From positions 1-64,000 of the forward strand of contig DATFKA010000036.1 in assembly GCA_035268885.1 (NCBI GenBank): a stretch of 64,000 nt of DNA. The letters run 5' to 3'. Positions 17,048-25,460 of this stretch are shown here, piece by piece; position 1 is the first letter of the stretch; every line of letters begins with the position of its first letter. The translations under genes and the position numbers were made by a program. The notes under the pieces were generated by a model that was not told where the DNA came from, did not search any database, and saw only the letters and a list, made by a program, of their open reading frames with translations. This stretch comes from DATFKA01 sp035268885 (GTDB taxonomy: Bacteria; Bacteroidota; Bacteroidia; Chitinophagales; Saprospiraceae).

Positions 17048-18160
17048 CTAAGACATTAAATTGTGTACAAACCGCTCCCAACTATACTTCTTCTTCTCCT
17101 GTGCCACCGCCTGCACCATCGCTGTGGCATCTGCACTATTGAAGAAACGCAAAATCCCCTCGGCAATCGACGCCGGTTCGGGCTCCACCACGTAGCCGAC
17201 CTTACCATCCGGACACAATTCTGGCAGACCGCCGACATTCGTGACAACCATGGGCTTGTTAAAGTGGTAGGCGATCTGGGTGATGCCACTCTGTGTAGCC
17301 TGCCGGTAAGGCTGTACGACTAGATCAGCTGCGCTGAAGTAGTAGCGTACCTCCTCATTGGGGATGAATTGAGCAACCTGGTGAATGCGCTCTCGCTGCG
17401 GATGTTCGGCGATCATAGCATCGTAGGGTTTTCGATCGGTATAGTATTCGCCGGCAATGATCAAATGAATATTTTTTTCGCGGAAGCGATCATCCGCAAA
17501 AGCTTCGATTAATAAGTCCAGGCCTTTATATTGACGAATCAGGCCAAAAAAGAGGAGATAATTAGCCTCTGGGTCCAGCCCCAGCCACTCCAGCGCTTCC
17601 TTTCGGTCGACGGGATCTCCGTAATGGTCGTACAGCGGATGGGGGGAATAAGCCCTGGGGGCCTTTGGGTCAAACTGGGCAATGTCGGTCAGTACAGACT
17701 CCGACAGGGCAATATACCGGTCTACCGGCTTCACAAAATAACGGGTAAAAGGACCATCTCCGGGACGTGATTCGTGGGGGATCATATTGTGAATGAGGCC
17801 AATGACCTCCGTTTTTGGGGTTTTTGCCCACCGTAGAATGGTACCAAAACAAGGACCAAAAAAGGGCAGCCAAAAGGCGCAGATAATTTGATCATAGGCT
17901 TCCAGTCGCATACGCCGTCCTACCCGTACCCAATTAGCAGGACTCATGGAATGGATACCGGCCTCAATATCGAGCTCTTCGGGGGCTGGATCTTCCGAAT
18001 ATTGCGTCTTGCCGGGGAACAAAAAGTTGGGGTACTGAAAAACAAAGGTGTATATTTTCACCTCATGTCCAGCCTCCTGTAAAGCCTGGGCCAGGCGCTC
18101 GGTAAATGCCGCAATGCCTCCCCGAAAAGGATAAGCCGGACCAATGATCGCAATTCTCAT
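17048..18160 (-). CDS. GT4-type glycosyltransferase
   Basis: This protein of about 370 residues starts at the internal Met (MRIAIIGPAYPFRGGIAAFT), seven codons into the longest frame, because this gives the standard N-terminal glycine-rich loop. It has HNMIPHESRPGD near 125 and LFFGLIRQYKGLDLLIEAF. The C-terminal donor site reads YRQATQSGITQIAYHFNKPMVVTNVGGLPE, where the first Glu of the usual E-x7-E is replaced by Gln/Ser, as in some GT4 subfamilies. It is divergent from gmhA with 54 bp between the start codons. Confidence 0.86.
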   Translation of the reverse strand: MRIAIIGPAYPFRGGIAAFTERLAQALQEAGHEVKIYTFVFQYPNFLFPGKTQYSEDPAPEELDIEAGIHSMSPANWVRVGRRMRLEAYDQIICAFWLPFFGPCFGTILRWAKTPKTEVIGLIHNMIPHESRPGDGPFTRYFVKPVDRYIALSESVLTDIAQFDPKAPRAYSPHPLYDHYGDPVDRKEALEWLGLDPEANYLLFFGLIRQYKGLDLLIEAFADDRFREKNIHLIIAGEYYTDRKPYDAMIAEHPQRERIHQVAQFIPNEEVRYYFSAADLVVQPYRQATQSGITQIAYHFNKPMVVTNVGGLPELCPDGKVGYVVEPEPASIAEGILRFFNSADATAMVQAVAQEKKKYSWERFVHNLMS

Positions 18161-18214
18161 AAATTTGTATCTTGCCCACAAAACTAGCCCTGAAAGGGCT
18201 TAACACCAAAAAAC

Positions 18215-18787
18215 ATGTCCAAAAAGATCAAACAAATCATTACCGCCAGTATAGAAACCAAACAAAAGCTACTCGCTGACGAAAGCCTGGTCGCCACCCT
18301 CTGCGACGTGGTTGATCAATGCCTGGTTACCTACCGGGCCGATGGTAAACTACTTTTCTGTGGTAACGGAGGCAGCGCCGCCGATGCCCAGCATATCGCC
18401 GCTGAACTCTCCGGTCGTTTCTACAAAGACCGGCCGCCGCTTTTTGCGGAAGCGCTGCACGTTAACGGCTCCTATCTGACGGCTGTAGCAAATGACTACG
18501 GCTTCGAAGCGGTCTACGCCCGTATGGTAGAGGCCGCCGGCCAGGCCGGGGATGTACTCTTTGCCATCTCCACCTCGGGTAATTCTCCCAATGTACTGCG
18601 GGCAGTGGTAGCAGCAAAAAAAATAGGCATGAAAGTCGTCGCTATGACGGGCAGTAGCGGTGGTGAATTGAAAGCCGAAGCAGACTTTCTGTTGAATGTA
18701 CCTTCTGAGGACACCCCCCGGGTTCAGGAGTGTCATATTTTATTAGGCCATATTATTTGTGAGTTAATTGAGTTGAAGTATTTTTAA
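18215..18787 (+). CDS. gmhA: Sedoheptulose 7-phosphate isomerase (GmhA)
   Basis: This 190-residue SIS-domain enzyme converts sedoheptulose 7-phosphate to D-glycero-D-manno-heptose 7-phosphate, the first step of heptose supply for LPS or glycoproteins. It shows FCGNGGSAADAQHIAAELSGRF near 47-68 and AISTSGNSPNVLRA near 115-128, the phosphosugar-binding loops, and a C-terminal QECHILLGHIICELIE with active-site Glu/His. The length is standard. A small hairpin (AGCCCT/AGGGCT, 18186-18200) lies in its leader. gmhB follows after 2 bp, so the two are surely cotranscribed. Confidence 0.93.
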   Translation: MSKKIKQIITASIETKQKLLADESLVATLCDVVDQCLVTYRADGKLLFCGNGGSAADAQHIAAELSGRFYKDRPPLFAEALHVNGSYLTAVANDYGFEAVYARMVEAAGQAGDVLFAISTSGNSPNVLRAVVAAKKIGMKVVAMTGSSGGELKAEADFLLNVPSEDTPRVQECHILLGHIICELIELKYF

Positions 18788-18789
18788 AG

Positions 18790-19338
18790 ATGGCTGTAAA
18801 ATCCCTCTTTCTGGATCGTGATGGGGTCATTAATGAGCGTATCCCCAATGCTTATATTAATCGTTGGGATGATTTCCATTTTTGCCAGGGAGCAGTAGAG
18901 GCTTTACAACTGCTACAACAGCATTTTGATCATTTATTTATCGTTACCAACCAGCAGGGGATCGGGAAAGGCCTGATGACCGTCAAGCAGCTGGAGGATA
19001 TCCACGAAAAAATGTTAAAAGAGCTGCAAAAGGCAGAGGTATCCGTCGATGCCGTGTATTTTTGTGGCACACTTAAACAGGAGGAGCCCAATTGTCGTAA
19101 ACCCAACCCGGCAATGGGCCTGCAAGCTAAAAAAGATTTCCCGACCATTGATTTCGGGCAATCCATCATGGTCGGTGATAGTATTGTTGACCTTCAGTTC
19201 GGGCGTAACTTGTCTATGCGTACCGTTCTCATTACCACTAAATTAGAGGAACAACATCTTTGGATCCCGCACAAAGCGGACTGGGACTGGCGATTCCCCT
19301 CCCTCTGGGACTGGGCGAAGAGCCTCGAGGCCAGGTAG
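18790..19338 (+). CDS. gmhB: D-glycero-D-manno-heptose 1,7-bisphosphate 7-phosphatase (GmhB-like HAD)
   Basis: This 182-residue HAD-IIIA phosphatase has LFLDRDGVINE (nucleophile Asp and acid/base Asp) at 6-16, IVTNQQGIGKGLM and MVGDSIVDLQFGRN near 127-140. Coupling to gmhA makes the heptose bisphosphate its likely substrate, though histidinol phosphate is a possible alternative. The zinc loop that usually reads CxH...CxC appears reduced (CGTLKQEEPNCRKPNP), so it may not bind zinc. The HldE kinase/adenylyltransferase is not in the window. Confidence 0.85.
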   Translation: MAVKSLFLDRDGVINERIPNAYINRWDDFHFCQGAVEALQLLQQHFDHLFIVTNQQGIGKGLMTVKQLEDIHEKMLKELQKAEVSVDAVYFCGTLKQEEPNCRKPNPAMGLQAKKDFPTIDFGQSIMVGDSIVDLQFGRNLSMRTVLITTKLEEQHLWIPHKADWDWRFPSLWDWAKSLEAR

Positions 19339-19399
19339 TCACGTCGTCATATTGTCATGTCGTCAGGTAGACCACATGGCCACATAACGACACGACCAA
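19339..19399. repeat. Degenerate GTC/GAC-rich intergenic repeat
   Basis: The 61 bases between gmhB and the polymerase gene are built from short degenerate units: TCACGTCGTCAT then TCATGTCGTCAG, followed by GACCACATGGCCACAT and ACGACACGACC, partly complementary to the first units. A similar GTGACCACCTGACCAAATG string lies before the TauE gene at 22811-22829. Function is unknown. Confidence 0.45.
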
Positions 19400-22360
19400 A
19401 TGTACTTAAACTGCCATACCTATTATAGCCTGCGCTACGGCACCTTCTCTCCCAGAACGCTGGTTGAGCGGGCGGCGGACTGGGGCGTGCAGACCCTGGC
19501 TCTTACCGACGTCAACAATACCAGCTGTGCAGTAGAGTTTGTACAGCTTTGTCGGCGGCATGGTATCCAGCCCATTCTGGGGGTTGACTTCCGAGATGTA
19601 GAAGGGCAGCGCAAGTTTATTGGTCTGGCGCAGAATGCCGAGGGGTTTCGAGAACTCAATGAACTGTTGACGGCTTATCTGCGAAGCGGCACTCGTATAC
19701 CCGACGATGCGCCGGTATTATACAATAGCTGGGTGATTTATCCGCGTTTGCATAAACCCATTACCTCTTTTCGGCACTTTGAGCGCCTGGGGATTCGCCC
19801 CGAGCACGTGGCGCGCTTATACGGCCACGATTTGCTGGAGCATCAGCACCAACTGGTGATCTGGCAGCCCGTGACTTTCGCAGACGACAAACATTACCGA
19901 CTCCACCAGTTGTTGCAGGCCATTGATCAGAATGTAGTCTTGTCACGCCTTTCGGTAAAAAGGTGTGCGAAGAAGACCGATCGCCTGCTGGCCCCCAAAG
20001 ATTTACGGTATTTCTACCGAAACTATCCGAAGATTGTAGCGAATACTCAGGAACTAGTGGACAGCTGTGCCATTGAATTACCTACGGGCCTTCGGGTCAA
20101 CCGGCAGACTTTCACGAAGCATAAAACGGATGATTACGATTTGTTACAGAAACTCGCTCGTCAGGGGGCTACTCGCCGCTATACGACGGAGGGCGGACGG
20201 CTCCCATCCTCCGTGGAGGAGCGCCTGGAAAAAGAACTACGGGTCATTCGTGATCAGGACTTTTGTGCCTATTTCCTGATCAACTGGGATATTGTGCGCT
20301 ACGCCCGGAGTATCGGTTACCGCCACGTGGGGCGGGGTAGTGGTGCCAATTCGCTGGTGGCCTACTGTATCGGACTGACCGATGTGGATCCCATTGAGCT
20401 GGATTTGTATTTTGAACGGTTTATCAATCCCTACCGGGCCTCCCCTCCGGATTTTGACATTGACTTCTCCTGGGACGAACGCGATGAGGTGATCGATTAT
20501 ATTTTCCAGCGCTACGGTAAGCAGTACACCGCTATGCTGGCGACGTACAGTACCTTCAAGGGACGAGCGATTATTCGGGAGTTGGGTAAGGTATTTGGTT
20601 TGCCGAAAGGGGAGATTGATAAAATCATCCGCCAGCCCGGGGCGAAAGAAAAACACCATGAGCTAGCCGAACAGATCTTTTATTACGGCCGTATGCTGGA
20701 GGGTTTCCCCAACCACTTGTCGATCCACGCCGGAGGTGTACTGATCAGCGAACGGCCGCTGGCTTATCACACGGCACTGCGCTGGATGCCCAAGGGTATT
20801 CCCGTGACCCATTTTGATATGCACCATGCGGAGACGTTGGGGTTTCACAAATATGACATCCTAAGCCAACGGGGCCTGGGGCATATCAAAGAGGCGGTAA
20901 AGCTGATTCGCCAAAATCGGGGGGCAGCAATCGATGTAGATGATTTGCCGACCATCAAGCGGGACGAAAAGGTCAAGTCACTACTGCGTTCCGGTCAGTG
21001 TATGGGCTGCTTTTACATCGAATCGCCGGCCATGCGGGGCTTACTGACCAAATTGGCCTGCGATAATTATGTGCACCTGGTGGCGGCGAGCTCCATCATC
21101 CGCCCCGGAGTCGCCAAATCAGGCATGATGCGCGAATACATTAAGCGTTTTCATGCCCCGGATAGTTTTTCCTACCTACACGGGGTTTTTAAAGAGCATT
21201 TGGGAGAGACTTTTGGGGTGATGGTTTACCAGGAAGATGTGATGAAGGTCGTCCACCATTTTGCCGGGCTCGATTTAGATGAAAGCGACGTGCTGCGGCG
21301 GGTCATGAGTGGTAAAAAAGCCAGGGGGGATACCCTGGATCGCCTGCGCAAAAAATATTGGACAAATTGCCGGGCCCGGGGCTACAATGATCAACTAATT
21401 GAAGAAGTCTGGCGGCAGGTAGAGAGCTTTTCGGGTTACTCTTTTTGCAAAGCCCATTCGGCAAGTTTTGCGGTGGAGAGTTTCCAAAGCCTTTACCTAA
21501 AGGCTTATTACCCGTTGGAATTCATGGTGGCGGTGATTAATAATTTTGGCGGCTTCTACGCATCGGAATACTACTTCCATGAGGCCAAAATGGCGGGGGC
21601 TAGCCTCCATCCTCCTTGTGTCAACCATAGTCATTTCCTGACGAATATTGAGGGGGTAGACATCTACGTGGGCTTTACGCATTTGCATCAGCTGGAGCGA
21701 AAAGTGGCGGATCGCATTGTGGCCGCGCGCCGTCTAGCCGGCCCCTTCAATCACCTGGCCGATTTTGTCGAACGGGTGGATATCTCCGCCGAACAGCTTG
21801 ATATCCTCATTCGTATCGGTGCTTTTCGCTTCACCGGTAAAAATAAATACCAGTTGATGTGGGAGAAAAATACCGTTTTCAAGCAAGGCGAAGCCTGGCA
21901 CGGCACGCTGCCCCTTTTTGAAGATCGAACGGAGCAGTTTACCCTGCCTAAATTAGCAGAAGGTCCCTTCGATCAGACCTTTGACGAATTGGAATTGCTG
22001 GGTTTCTCCCTGCGCTCCCCCTTCGAACTGGTTCAGCGGGAGGAAGGCTACGATTGCGTCACGGCCACTTATCTGCCCCGATACCACGGGCTGGTCGTAC
22101 GCATCATGGGTTATTACGTCTGTAAGAAAGAGGTCAGGACCGTAAAGGGAAAACGCATGGCTTTCGGTACCTGGCTGGATCGGGAAGGCCACTTTTTCGA
22201 TACCACACATTTCTCTTATAGTTTAGTGCAGGCTCCCTTTCGGGGAAAAGGCGTCTACAAGATGGAAGGTAAGGTAGTAGAAGAATTTGGCTTTTACAGT
22301 CTGGAGGTCTTAAAGATGACCAGGGCTCCCTTCCGGAATGACGAAAGATACACGGCATAG
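19400..22360 (+). CDS. dnaE2: Error-prone DNA polymerase III alpha subunit (DnaE2/ImuC-like)
   Basis: This 986-residue C-family polymerase has the palm motif PPDFDIDFSWDERDEV (catalytic Asp at 351/353/355) and GRGSGANSLVAY at 311-322. The third catalytic Asp lies in HKYDILSQRGL. It also carries GVMVYQEDVMKV and FCKAHSASFAVESFQ. The N-terminal PHP domain is degenerate: the HLH motif reads NCH at 4-6 and the TDH motif reads TDV near 36-38, so PHP metal binding is probably lost. Its length is below replicative DnaE (about 1160 or more), fitting the DnaE2 type used in damage-induced synthesis. A Y-family polymerase and LexA-like repressor lie at 55947-57835. The ATG at 19400 lacks a Shine-Dalgarno site. 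Confidence 0.88.
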   Translation: MYLNCHTYYSLRYGTFSPRTLVERAADWGVQTLALTDVNNTSCAVEFVQLCRRHGIQPILGVDFRDVEGQRKFIGLAQNAEGFRELNELLTAYLRSGTRIPDDAPVLYNSWVIYPRLHKPITSFRHFERLGIRPEHVARLYGHDLLEHQHQLVIWQPVTFADDKHYRLHQLLQAIDQNVVLSRLSVKRCAKKTDRLLAPKDLRYFYRNYPKIVANTQELVDSCAIELPTGLRVNRQTFTKHKTDDYDLLQKLARQGATRRYTTEGGRLPSSVEERLEKELRVIRDQDFCAYFLINWDIVRYARSIGYRHVGRGSGANSLVAYCIGLTDVDPIELDLYFERFINPYRASPPDFDIDFSWDERDEVIDYIFQRYGKQYTAMLATYSTFKGRAIIRELGKVFGLPKGEIDKIIRQPGAKEKHHELAEQIFYYGRMLEGFPNHLSIHAGGVLISERPLAYHTALRWMPKGIPVTHFDMHHAETLGFHKYDILSQRGLGHIKEAVKLIRQNRGAAIDVDDLPTIKRDEKVKSLLRSGQCMGCFYIESPAMRGLLTKLACDNYVHLVAASSIIRPGVAKSGMMREYIKRFHAPDSFSYLHGVFKEHLGETFGVMVYQEDVMKVVHHFAGLDLDESDVLRRVMSGKKARGDTLDRLRKKYWTNCRARGYNDQLIEEVWRQVESFSGYSFCKAHSASFAVESFQSLYLKAYYPLEFMVAVINNFGGFYASEYYFHEAKMAGASLHPPCVNHSHFLTNIEGVDIYVGFTHLHQLERKVADRIVAARRLAGPFNHLADFVERVDISAEQLDILIRIGAFRFTGKNKYQLMWEKNTVFKQGEAWHGTLPLFEDRTEQFTLPKLAEGPFDQTFDELELLGFSLRSPFELVQREEGYDCVTATYLPRYHGLVVRIMGYYVCKKEVRTVKGKRMAFGTWLDREGHFFDTTHFSYSLVQAPFRGKGVYKMEGKVVEEFGFYSLEVLKMTRAPFRNDERYTA

Positions 22361-22374
22361 TAGCCACATTTTTG

Positions 22375-22382
22375 TACCTTTG
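22375..22382 (+). promoter_or_regulatory. TAnnTTTG -7 box before mce
   Basis: TACCTTTG matches the Bacteroidota -7 consensus and lies 25 nt before the ATG at 22408. An AGGAG at about 22397-22401 gives this gene an unusually clear Shine-Dalgarno site for the window. No good -33 TTG was found. Confidence 0.35.
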
Positions 22383-22407
22383 AGCTACATTATAACAGGA
22401 GATATCC

Positions 22408-22806
22408 ATGAAACGACTAGAACACGTAGGCATCGCGGTCAAAGATATGGCCGCCGCTAATAAAATATATACCGCCCTCTTCGGAAAACCGGAATACAAA
22501 ACCGAAGAAGTCGCTTCCGAACAAGTCAAAACCGCTTTCTATCAAACTGGTGAGTCCAAAATAGAACTACTGGAAGCCACGGGTCCGGACAGCGCTATTG
22601 CCAAATTCATCGAAAAGCGCGGAGAGGGACTCCACCATCTCGCCTTCGAAGTGGAGGACATCGAAGTCGAGATGCAACGCCTCGTCGAGCAGGGCTTCCG
22701 CGTACTCAACGAAAAACCCAAGCGCGGCGCCGATAATAAGCTGGTTTGTTTTCTGCACCCCAAAAGTGCCAACGGCGTACTGGTAGAATTGTGCCAGAGC
22801 TTATAA
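22408..22806 (+). CDS. mce: Methylmalonyl-CoA epimerase
   Basis: This 132-residue vicinal-oxygen-chelate protein interconverts (2R)- and (2S)-methylmalonyl-CoA, linking propionyl-CoA to succinyl-CoA metabolism. It has two beta-alpha-beta-beta-beta modules with the metal ligands in EHVGIAV (His6), TGESKIELLEA, GEGLHHLAFEV and GVLVELCQ near the C-terminus. The length is standard. A Shine-Dalgarno-like AGGAG precedes the start by about 6 nt. No mutase genes are adjacent, so it stands alone here. Confidence 0.93.
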   Translation: MKRLEHVGIAVKDMAAANKIYTALFGKPEYKTEEVASEQVKTAFYQTGESKIELLEATGPDSAIAKFIEKRGEGLHHLAFEVEDIEVEMQRLVEQGFRVLNEKPKRGADNKLVCFLHPKSANGVLVELCQSL

Positions 22807-22835
22807 TTCATGTGACCACCTGACCAAATGATTAT

Positions 22836-23612
22836 ATGGATCTACAATGGTATCATTATCTCATCGCCATCCTTGGCAGCGCATTGGCCGGCGGTATTAA
22901 CACCCTGGCGGGCAACGGCTCGGCCATCACCCTGACGATCCTGACCGAGCTACTCGGACTGCCCGGAAATATGGCCAACGGCACCAATCGGGTCGGGGTT
23001 TGGACACAGAGTATAGCGGGCAGTTACGCCTTTTATAAAAATGGTAAGCTGGATGTCAAAGGCAGCTCCCTGTATATCTGGTTGACGGTCATTGGGGCTA
23101 TTGCCGGAATACTGACGGCTGTATGGGTGAGTAATGAACAGTTTTTGAGTGTTTTTAAGGTCTTACTGGTGGTGATGTTTATTGTGATTTTGGTGAAACC
23201 CAAACGCTGGCTGCGCGAGACCGACGTCAGTAAACGCCCCCCTTTATGGCTGGCGATCCCCTTATTTCTCGGGGTTGGTTTTTACGGCGGCTTTATTCAG
23301 ATGGGGATGGGTATTGTCTTCCTGGCGGTTATGGTGCTGCTGGCGCGCTATAGCCTGATCCATGCCAACGCGGTAAAGATCGTAGTGGTAGGTATCTACA
23401 CAGCACTGGCAATTATTATCTTTCAGTACAAGGGATTGATCGACTGGGAAATCGGACTGATTATGGCCATTGGGCAGACGATTGGCGGTTATTATACGGC
23501 GGTCTTTGCCGCAAAATACGAGCACGCCAACATCTGGGCCCACCGGGTGTTGGTTATAGTCGTTGTATTGGCGCTGGTTAAGATGCTAAATTTGCACCTT
23601 CTATTTACCTAG
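22836..23612 (+). CDS. TauE/SafE family membrane exporter
   Basis: This 258-residue membrane protein has about eight hydrophobic segments and the family repeat motif GGINTLAGNGSAITLTIL near 19-36, with a second-half counterpart GGFIQMGMGIVFLAVMVLL. Such proteins are thought to export sulfite, sulfoacetate or other organic anions; the substrate here is unknown. Its leader contains the degenerate GACCA-type repeat noted before the polymerase gene. It lies 29 bp after mce on the same strand. Confidence 0.85.
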   Translation: MDLQWYHYLIAILGSALAGGINTLAGNGSAITLTILTELLGLPGNMANGTNRVGVWTQSIAGSYAFYKNGKLDVKGSSLYIWLTVIGAIAGILTAVWVSNEQFLSVFKVLLVVMFIVILVKPKRWLRETDVSKRPPLWLAIPLFLGVGFYGGFIQMGMGIVFLAVMVLLARYSLIHANAVKIVVVGIYTALAIIIFQYKGLIDWEIGLIMAIGQTIGGYYTAVFAAKYEHANIWAHRVLVIVVVLALVKMLNLHLLFT

Positions 23613-23660
23613 AACGATTGCAGGTTTGAGTTACCCGACCTTTAGGCCAGGAAGCTGTTC

Positions 23661-23682
23661 GGTCGAAGCTCCAGCTTCGACC
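23661..23682. repeat. Palindromic repeat element, copy 1
   Basis: GGTCGAAGCT and AGCTTCGACC form a perfect 10-bp stem around a 2-nt CC centre. Related copies lie at 43000-43019 and 55901-55924. The preceding GCTGTT is shared with the copy at 55901. It sits in the 103-bp gap between the TauE gene and the deaminase and has no T-run. Confidence 0.75.
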
Positions 23683-23715
23683 TACAAATAACAATTATTA
23701 AAAAACAAACCTAGC

Positions 23716-24186
23716 ATGACCCAAACCCAAGTCAAACAATACCTGGATCAGGCCATAGAAGCCGCCCGTCGTAGTATGAAAGCGGGAGAAGGCGGCCCCT
23801 TCGGAGCTGCCGTGATTAAAGACGGAGAAGCCATTGTCATTGCTGCGAATCAGGTCTCGAAGCAGCAAGACCCCACGGCGCACGCTGAAATCGTGGCCAT
23901 TCGGGAGGCCTGTCAGTTGCTGGGGCGCAAAAAACTGGAAGGCTGTATCCTCATTTCTACCTGTGAGCCCTGTCCGATGTGTTACTCGGCTATCCATTTT
24001 GCGGGTATTTCCAGGGTGTATTTTGCGGCGCTGCACGAAGAAGCGGGGCGCATTGCCGGTTTTGGGATGGGGCACCTGTACGAAGACCTTTCGCAGAAAC
24101 CTACCCAGCGCCGTATCGAGCAGCAGCAAGTCTTTAAAGAAGCAGGTTGGGGCTTATTAGAGGAATGGAAGTCAATTAAGCAGTAA
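23716..24186 (+). CDS. Nucleoside deaminase (guanine/cytosine deaminase-like)
   Basis: This 156-residue zinc-dependent cytidine-deaminase-fold enzyme has the catalytic HAE (His56, Glu58 in PTAHAEIVAIREA) and the zinc Cys pair in TCEPCPMCYSAI (Cys86, Cys89). The length and the C-terminal segment RIEQQQVFKEAGWGLLEEW resemble guanine deaminases of the GuaD type rather than the tRNA deaminase TadA, which would lack that extension. The likely role is purine or pyrimidine salvage. A palindromic repeat precedes it. Confidence 0.87.
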   Translation: MTQTQVKQYLDQAIEAARRSMKAGEGGPFGAAVIKDGEAIVIAANQVSKQQDPTAHAEIVAIREACQLLGRKKLEGCILISTCEPCPMCYSAIHFAGISRVYFAALHEEAGRIAGFGMGHLYEDLSQKPTQRRIEQQQVFKEAGWGLLEEWKSIKQ

Positions 24187-24229
24187 GCGTATTGTATTCT
24201 CCCTGGGATATGATTATATTTATTCGTAT

Positions 24230-24526
24230 ATGCTGAGTAAAGAAGACATATTATTCTTTTTGGAAGAAAAAAAGAGGAACTATTCTCTGAGTATCAATTG
24301 ATAAAAATTGGACTATTTGGTTCTTTTGCTAAAGACGAAGGAACGGGCGATAGCGATATTGACTTAATTGTTGAATTTCAACCTAATACTGAAAATTTAG
24401 CTAAAAAAAAATAGGATCAAAGCGATGGTGCGTAAACGGTTCAACAGAGATGTTGATCTGTGTAGAGAAAAGTATATCAAGCCTTATTTTAGATCACAAA
24501 TTCTACAATCTGCTATCTACGTCTGA
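24230..24526 (+). pseudogene. mntA: MntA-type nucleotidyltransferase antitoxin, frameshifted
   Basis: This is the antitoxin half of a HepT/MntA toxin-antitoxin pair, which normally transfers AMP onto the HepT RNase. The signature IGLFGSFAKDEGTGDSDIDL (GSFA...SDIDL) is intact in its central frame. The beginning (MLSKEDILFFLEEKK) and the end (RIKAMVRKRFNRDVDLCREK...SAIYV) are in other frames. The breaks fall in two A-runs, 24267-24273 and 24403-24411, as expected from replication slippage. No full-length product can be made without frameshifting. The stop TGA at 24524-24526 overlaps the remnant HepT start. Confidence 0.82.
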
Positions 24527-24854
24527 AAAAGACAAGGCTAATCTATTAGCTATACTGGATAGCTGTCAAAAAATTTAAAAAATTACATCCGGTATCTCAG
24601 ATGCGGATACTTTCTTTGCTGATGAGAAAACTTTTGATGCCGTATTGATGAATTTTGTCATCATTGGTGAAGCGGTAGCCAGAATATCTGAGGGCTTAAA
24701 ACAAGAAAATAGGCATGTTCCCTGGATGAAAATAAAGGGTTTACGAAACCTGGTAGCCCATGATTATTTTGGTGTGGATGCCGAAGAAGTCTGGCAAATT
24801 ATGAAAAACAATCTTCCGGAATTAGCAGAAGAAATTCAGACAATCGTATCTTAA
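24519..24854 (+). pseudogene. hepT: HepT-like RNase toxin, start lost and nonsense codon
   Basis: The frame from 24519 reads TSEKDKANLLAILDSCQKI, then TAA at 24576-24578, then KITSGISDADTFFADEKT and the HepT core NFVIIGEAVARISEGL, with the toxin motif KGLRNLVAHDYFGVD (R-x4-H). The family suggests Glu at the stop position, so GAA became TAA. The expected ATG overlapping the mntA stop reads ACG (24519-24521). In the mntA frame this change is silent (TAT to TAC, Tyr), so it specifically removes toxin translation. The remaining open frame from the TTG at 24645 (69 codons) is probably not functional. It converges with the YkgJ-type gene, overlapping by 4 bp. Confidence 0.82.
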
Positions 24855-25345
24855 ATATTCAGCCGCTCCTCCAATCGTCGGACCACCTCAAAGGCCGCCG
24901 GACAGATCTCCGTATTTTTTAGGGTAAGCGAAAGTATCTGATGAAAATTCTTGCGATCCGTATGCGGGTATTCCCGGCAGGCGCGCGGCCGTGATTCGTA
25001 AACACTGCAATAATTATCGCTACCTAAAAAGGGACAGGGTGCGGTGGTCAGCACGTAATCGCCTTCCACATCCAGATGTAAGTACTGTTCTACAAATTCA
25101 GCAGGGCGCATACCCAGGTGACGGGCCAGTCGTTCGATATCGATATCGCGAAAGATCGGGCTGGTCGTTTTGCAGCAGTTGGCACAATCGAGGCAGTCGA
25201 TCTCCTGGAATACTTCTTCGTGTAGTTCGCCTGCCTGATCATCTAGATCGCGGGGTGGGCGTTTGGATAACTTACGAAAGAATTTCTTCCAGCGTTTCTT
25301 TTCGGCCTGCGCCCGGCTACGTAATTGGGTAAGATCGATCTCCAT
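24851..25345 (-). CDS. YkgJ family cysteine cluster protein (putative Fe-S or zinc)
   Basis: This 164-residue protein has the cysteine pattern CLDCANCC near 54-61, CPFLGSDNYCSVYESRPRACREYP near 104-127 and a late Cys in EICPAAFE. These match the UPF0153/YkgJ metal-binding cluster. The first 45 residues are basic and helical. The biochemical role of the family is not established. It overlaps the hepT remnant by 4 bp and is divergent from the first EamA gene. Confidence 0.82.
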   Translation of the reverse strand: MEIDLTQLRSRAQAEKKRWKKFFRKLSKRPPRDLDDQAGELHEEVFQEIDCLDCANCCKTTSPIFRDIDIERLARHLGMRPAEFVEQYLHLDVEGDYVLTTAPCPFLGSDNYCSVYESRPRACREYPHTDRKNFHQILSLTLKNTEICPAAFEVVRRLEERLNI

Positions 25346-25460
25346 ACCTGGTCTTTATAAATCGGAACAACCATTTTTTGAAATTGACTGTTGTCTAACT
25401 TTCCGTCGCGAAAGTAAAGATTAAAAACGATCTTTGCCGCAATGAGTTAAAACTATACGA

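Noticed and set aside
7303..18160. A single operon or known named O-antigen locus
   Set aside because: Genes alternate strands and polymerase, ligase and chain-length genes are missing, so only a loose glycan cluster can be supported.
18186..18200. AGCCCT/AGGGCT hairpin before gmhA
   Set aside because: Only a 6-bp stem without a T-run or conserved context; too small to call a regulatory element.
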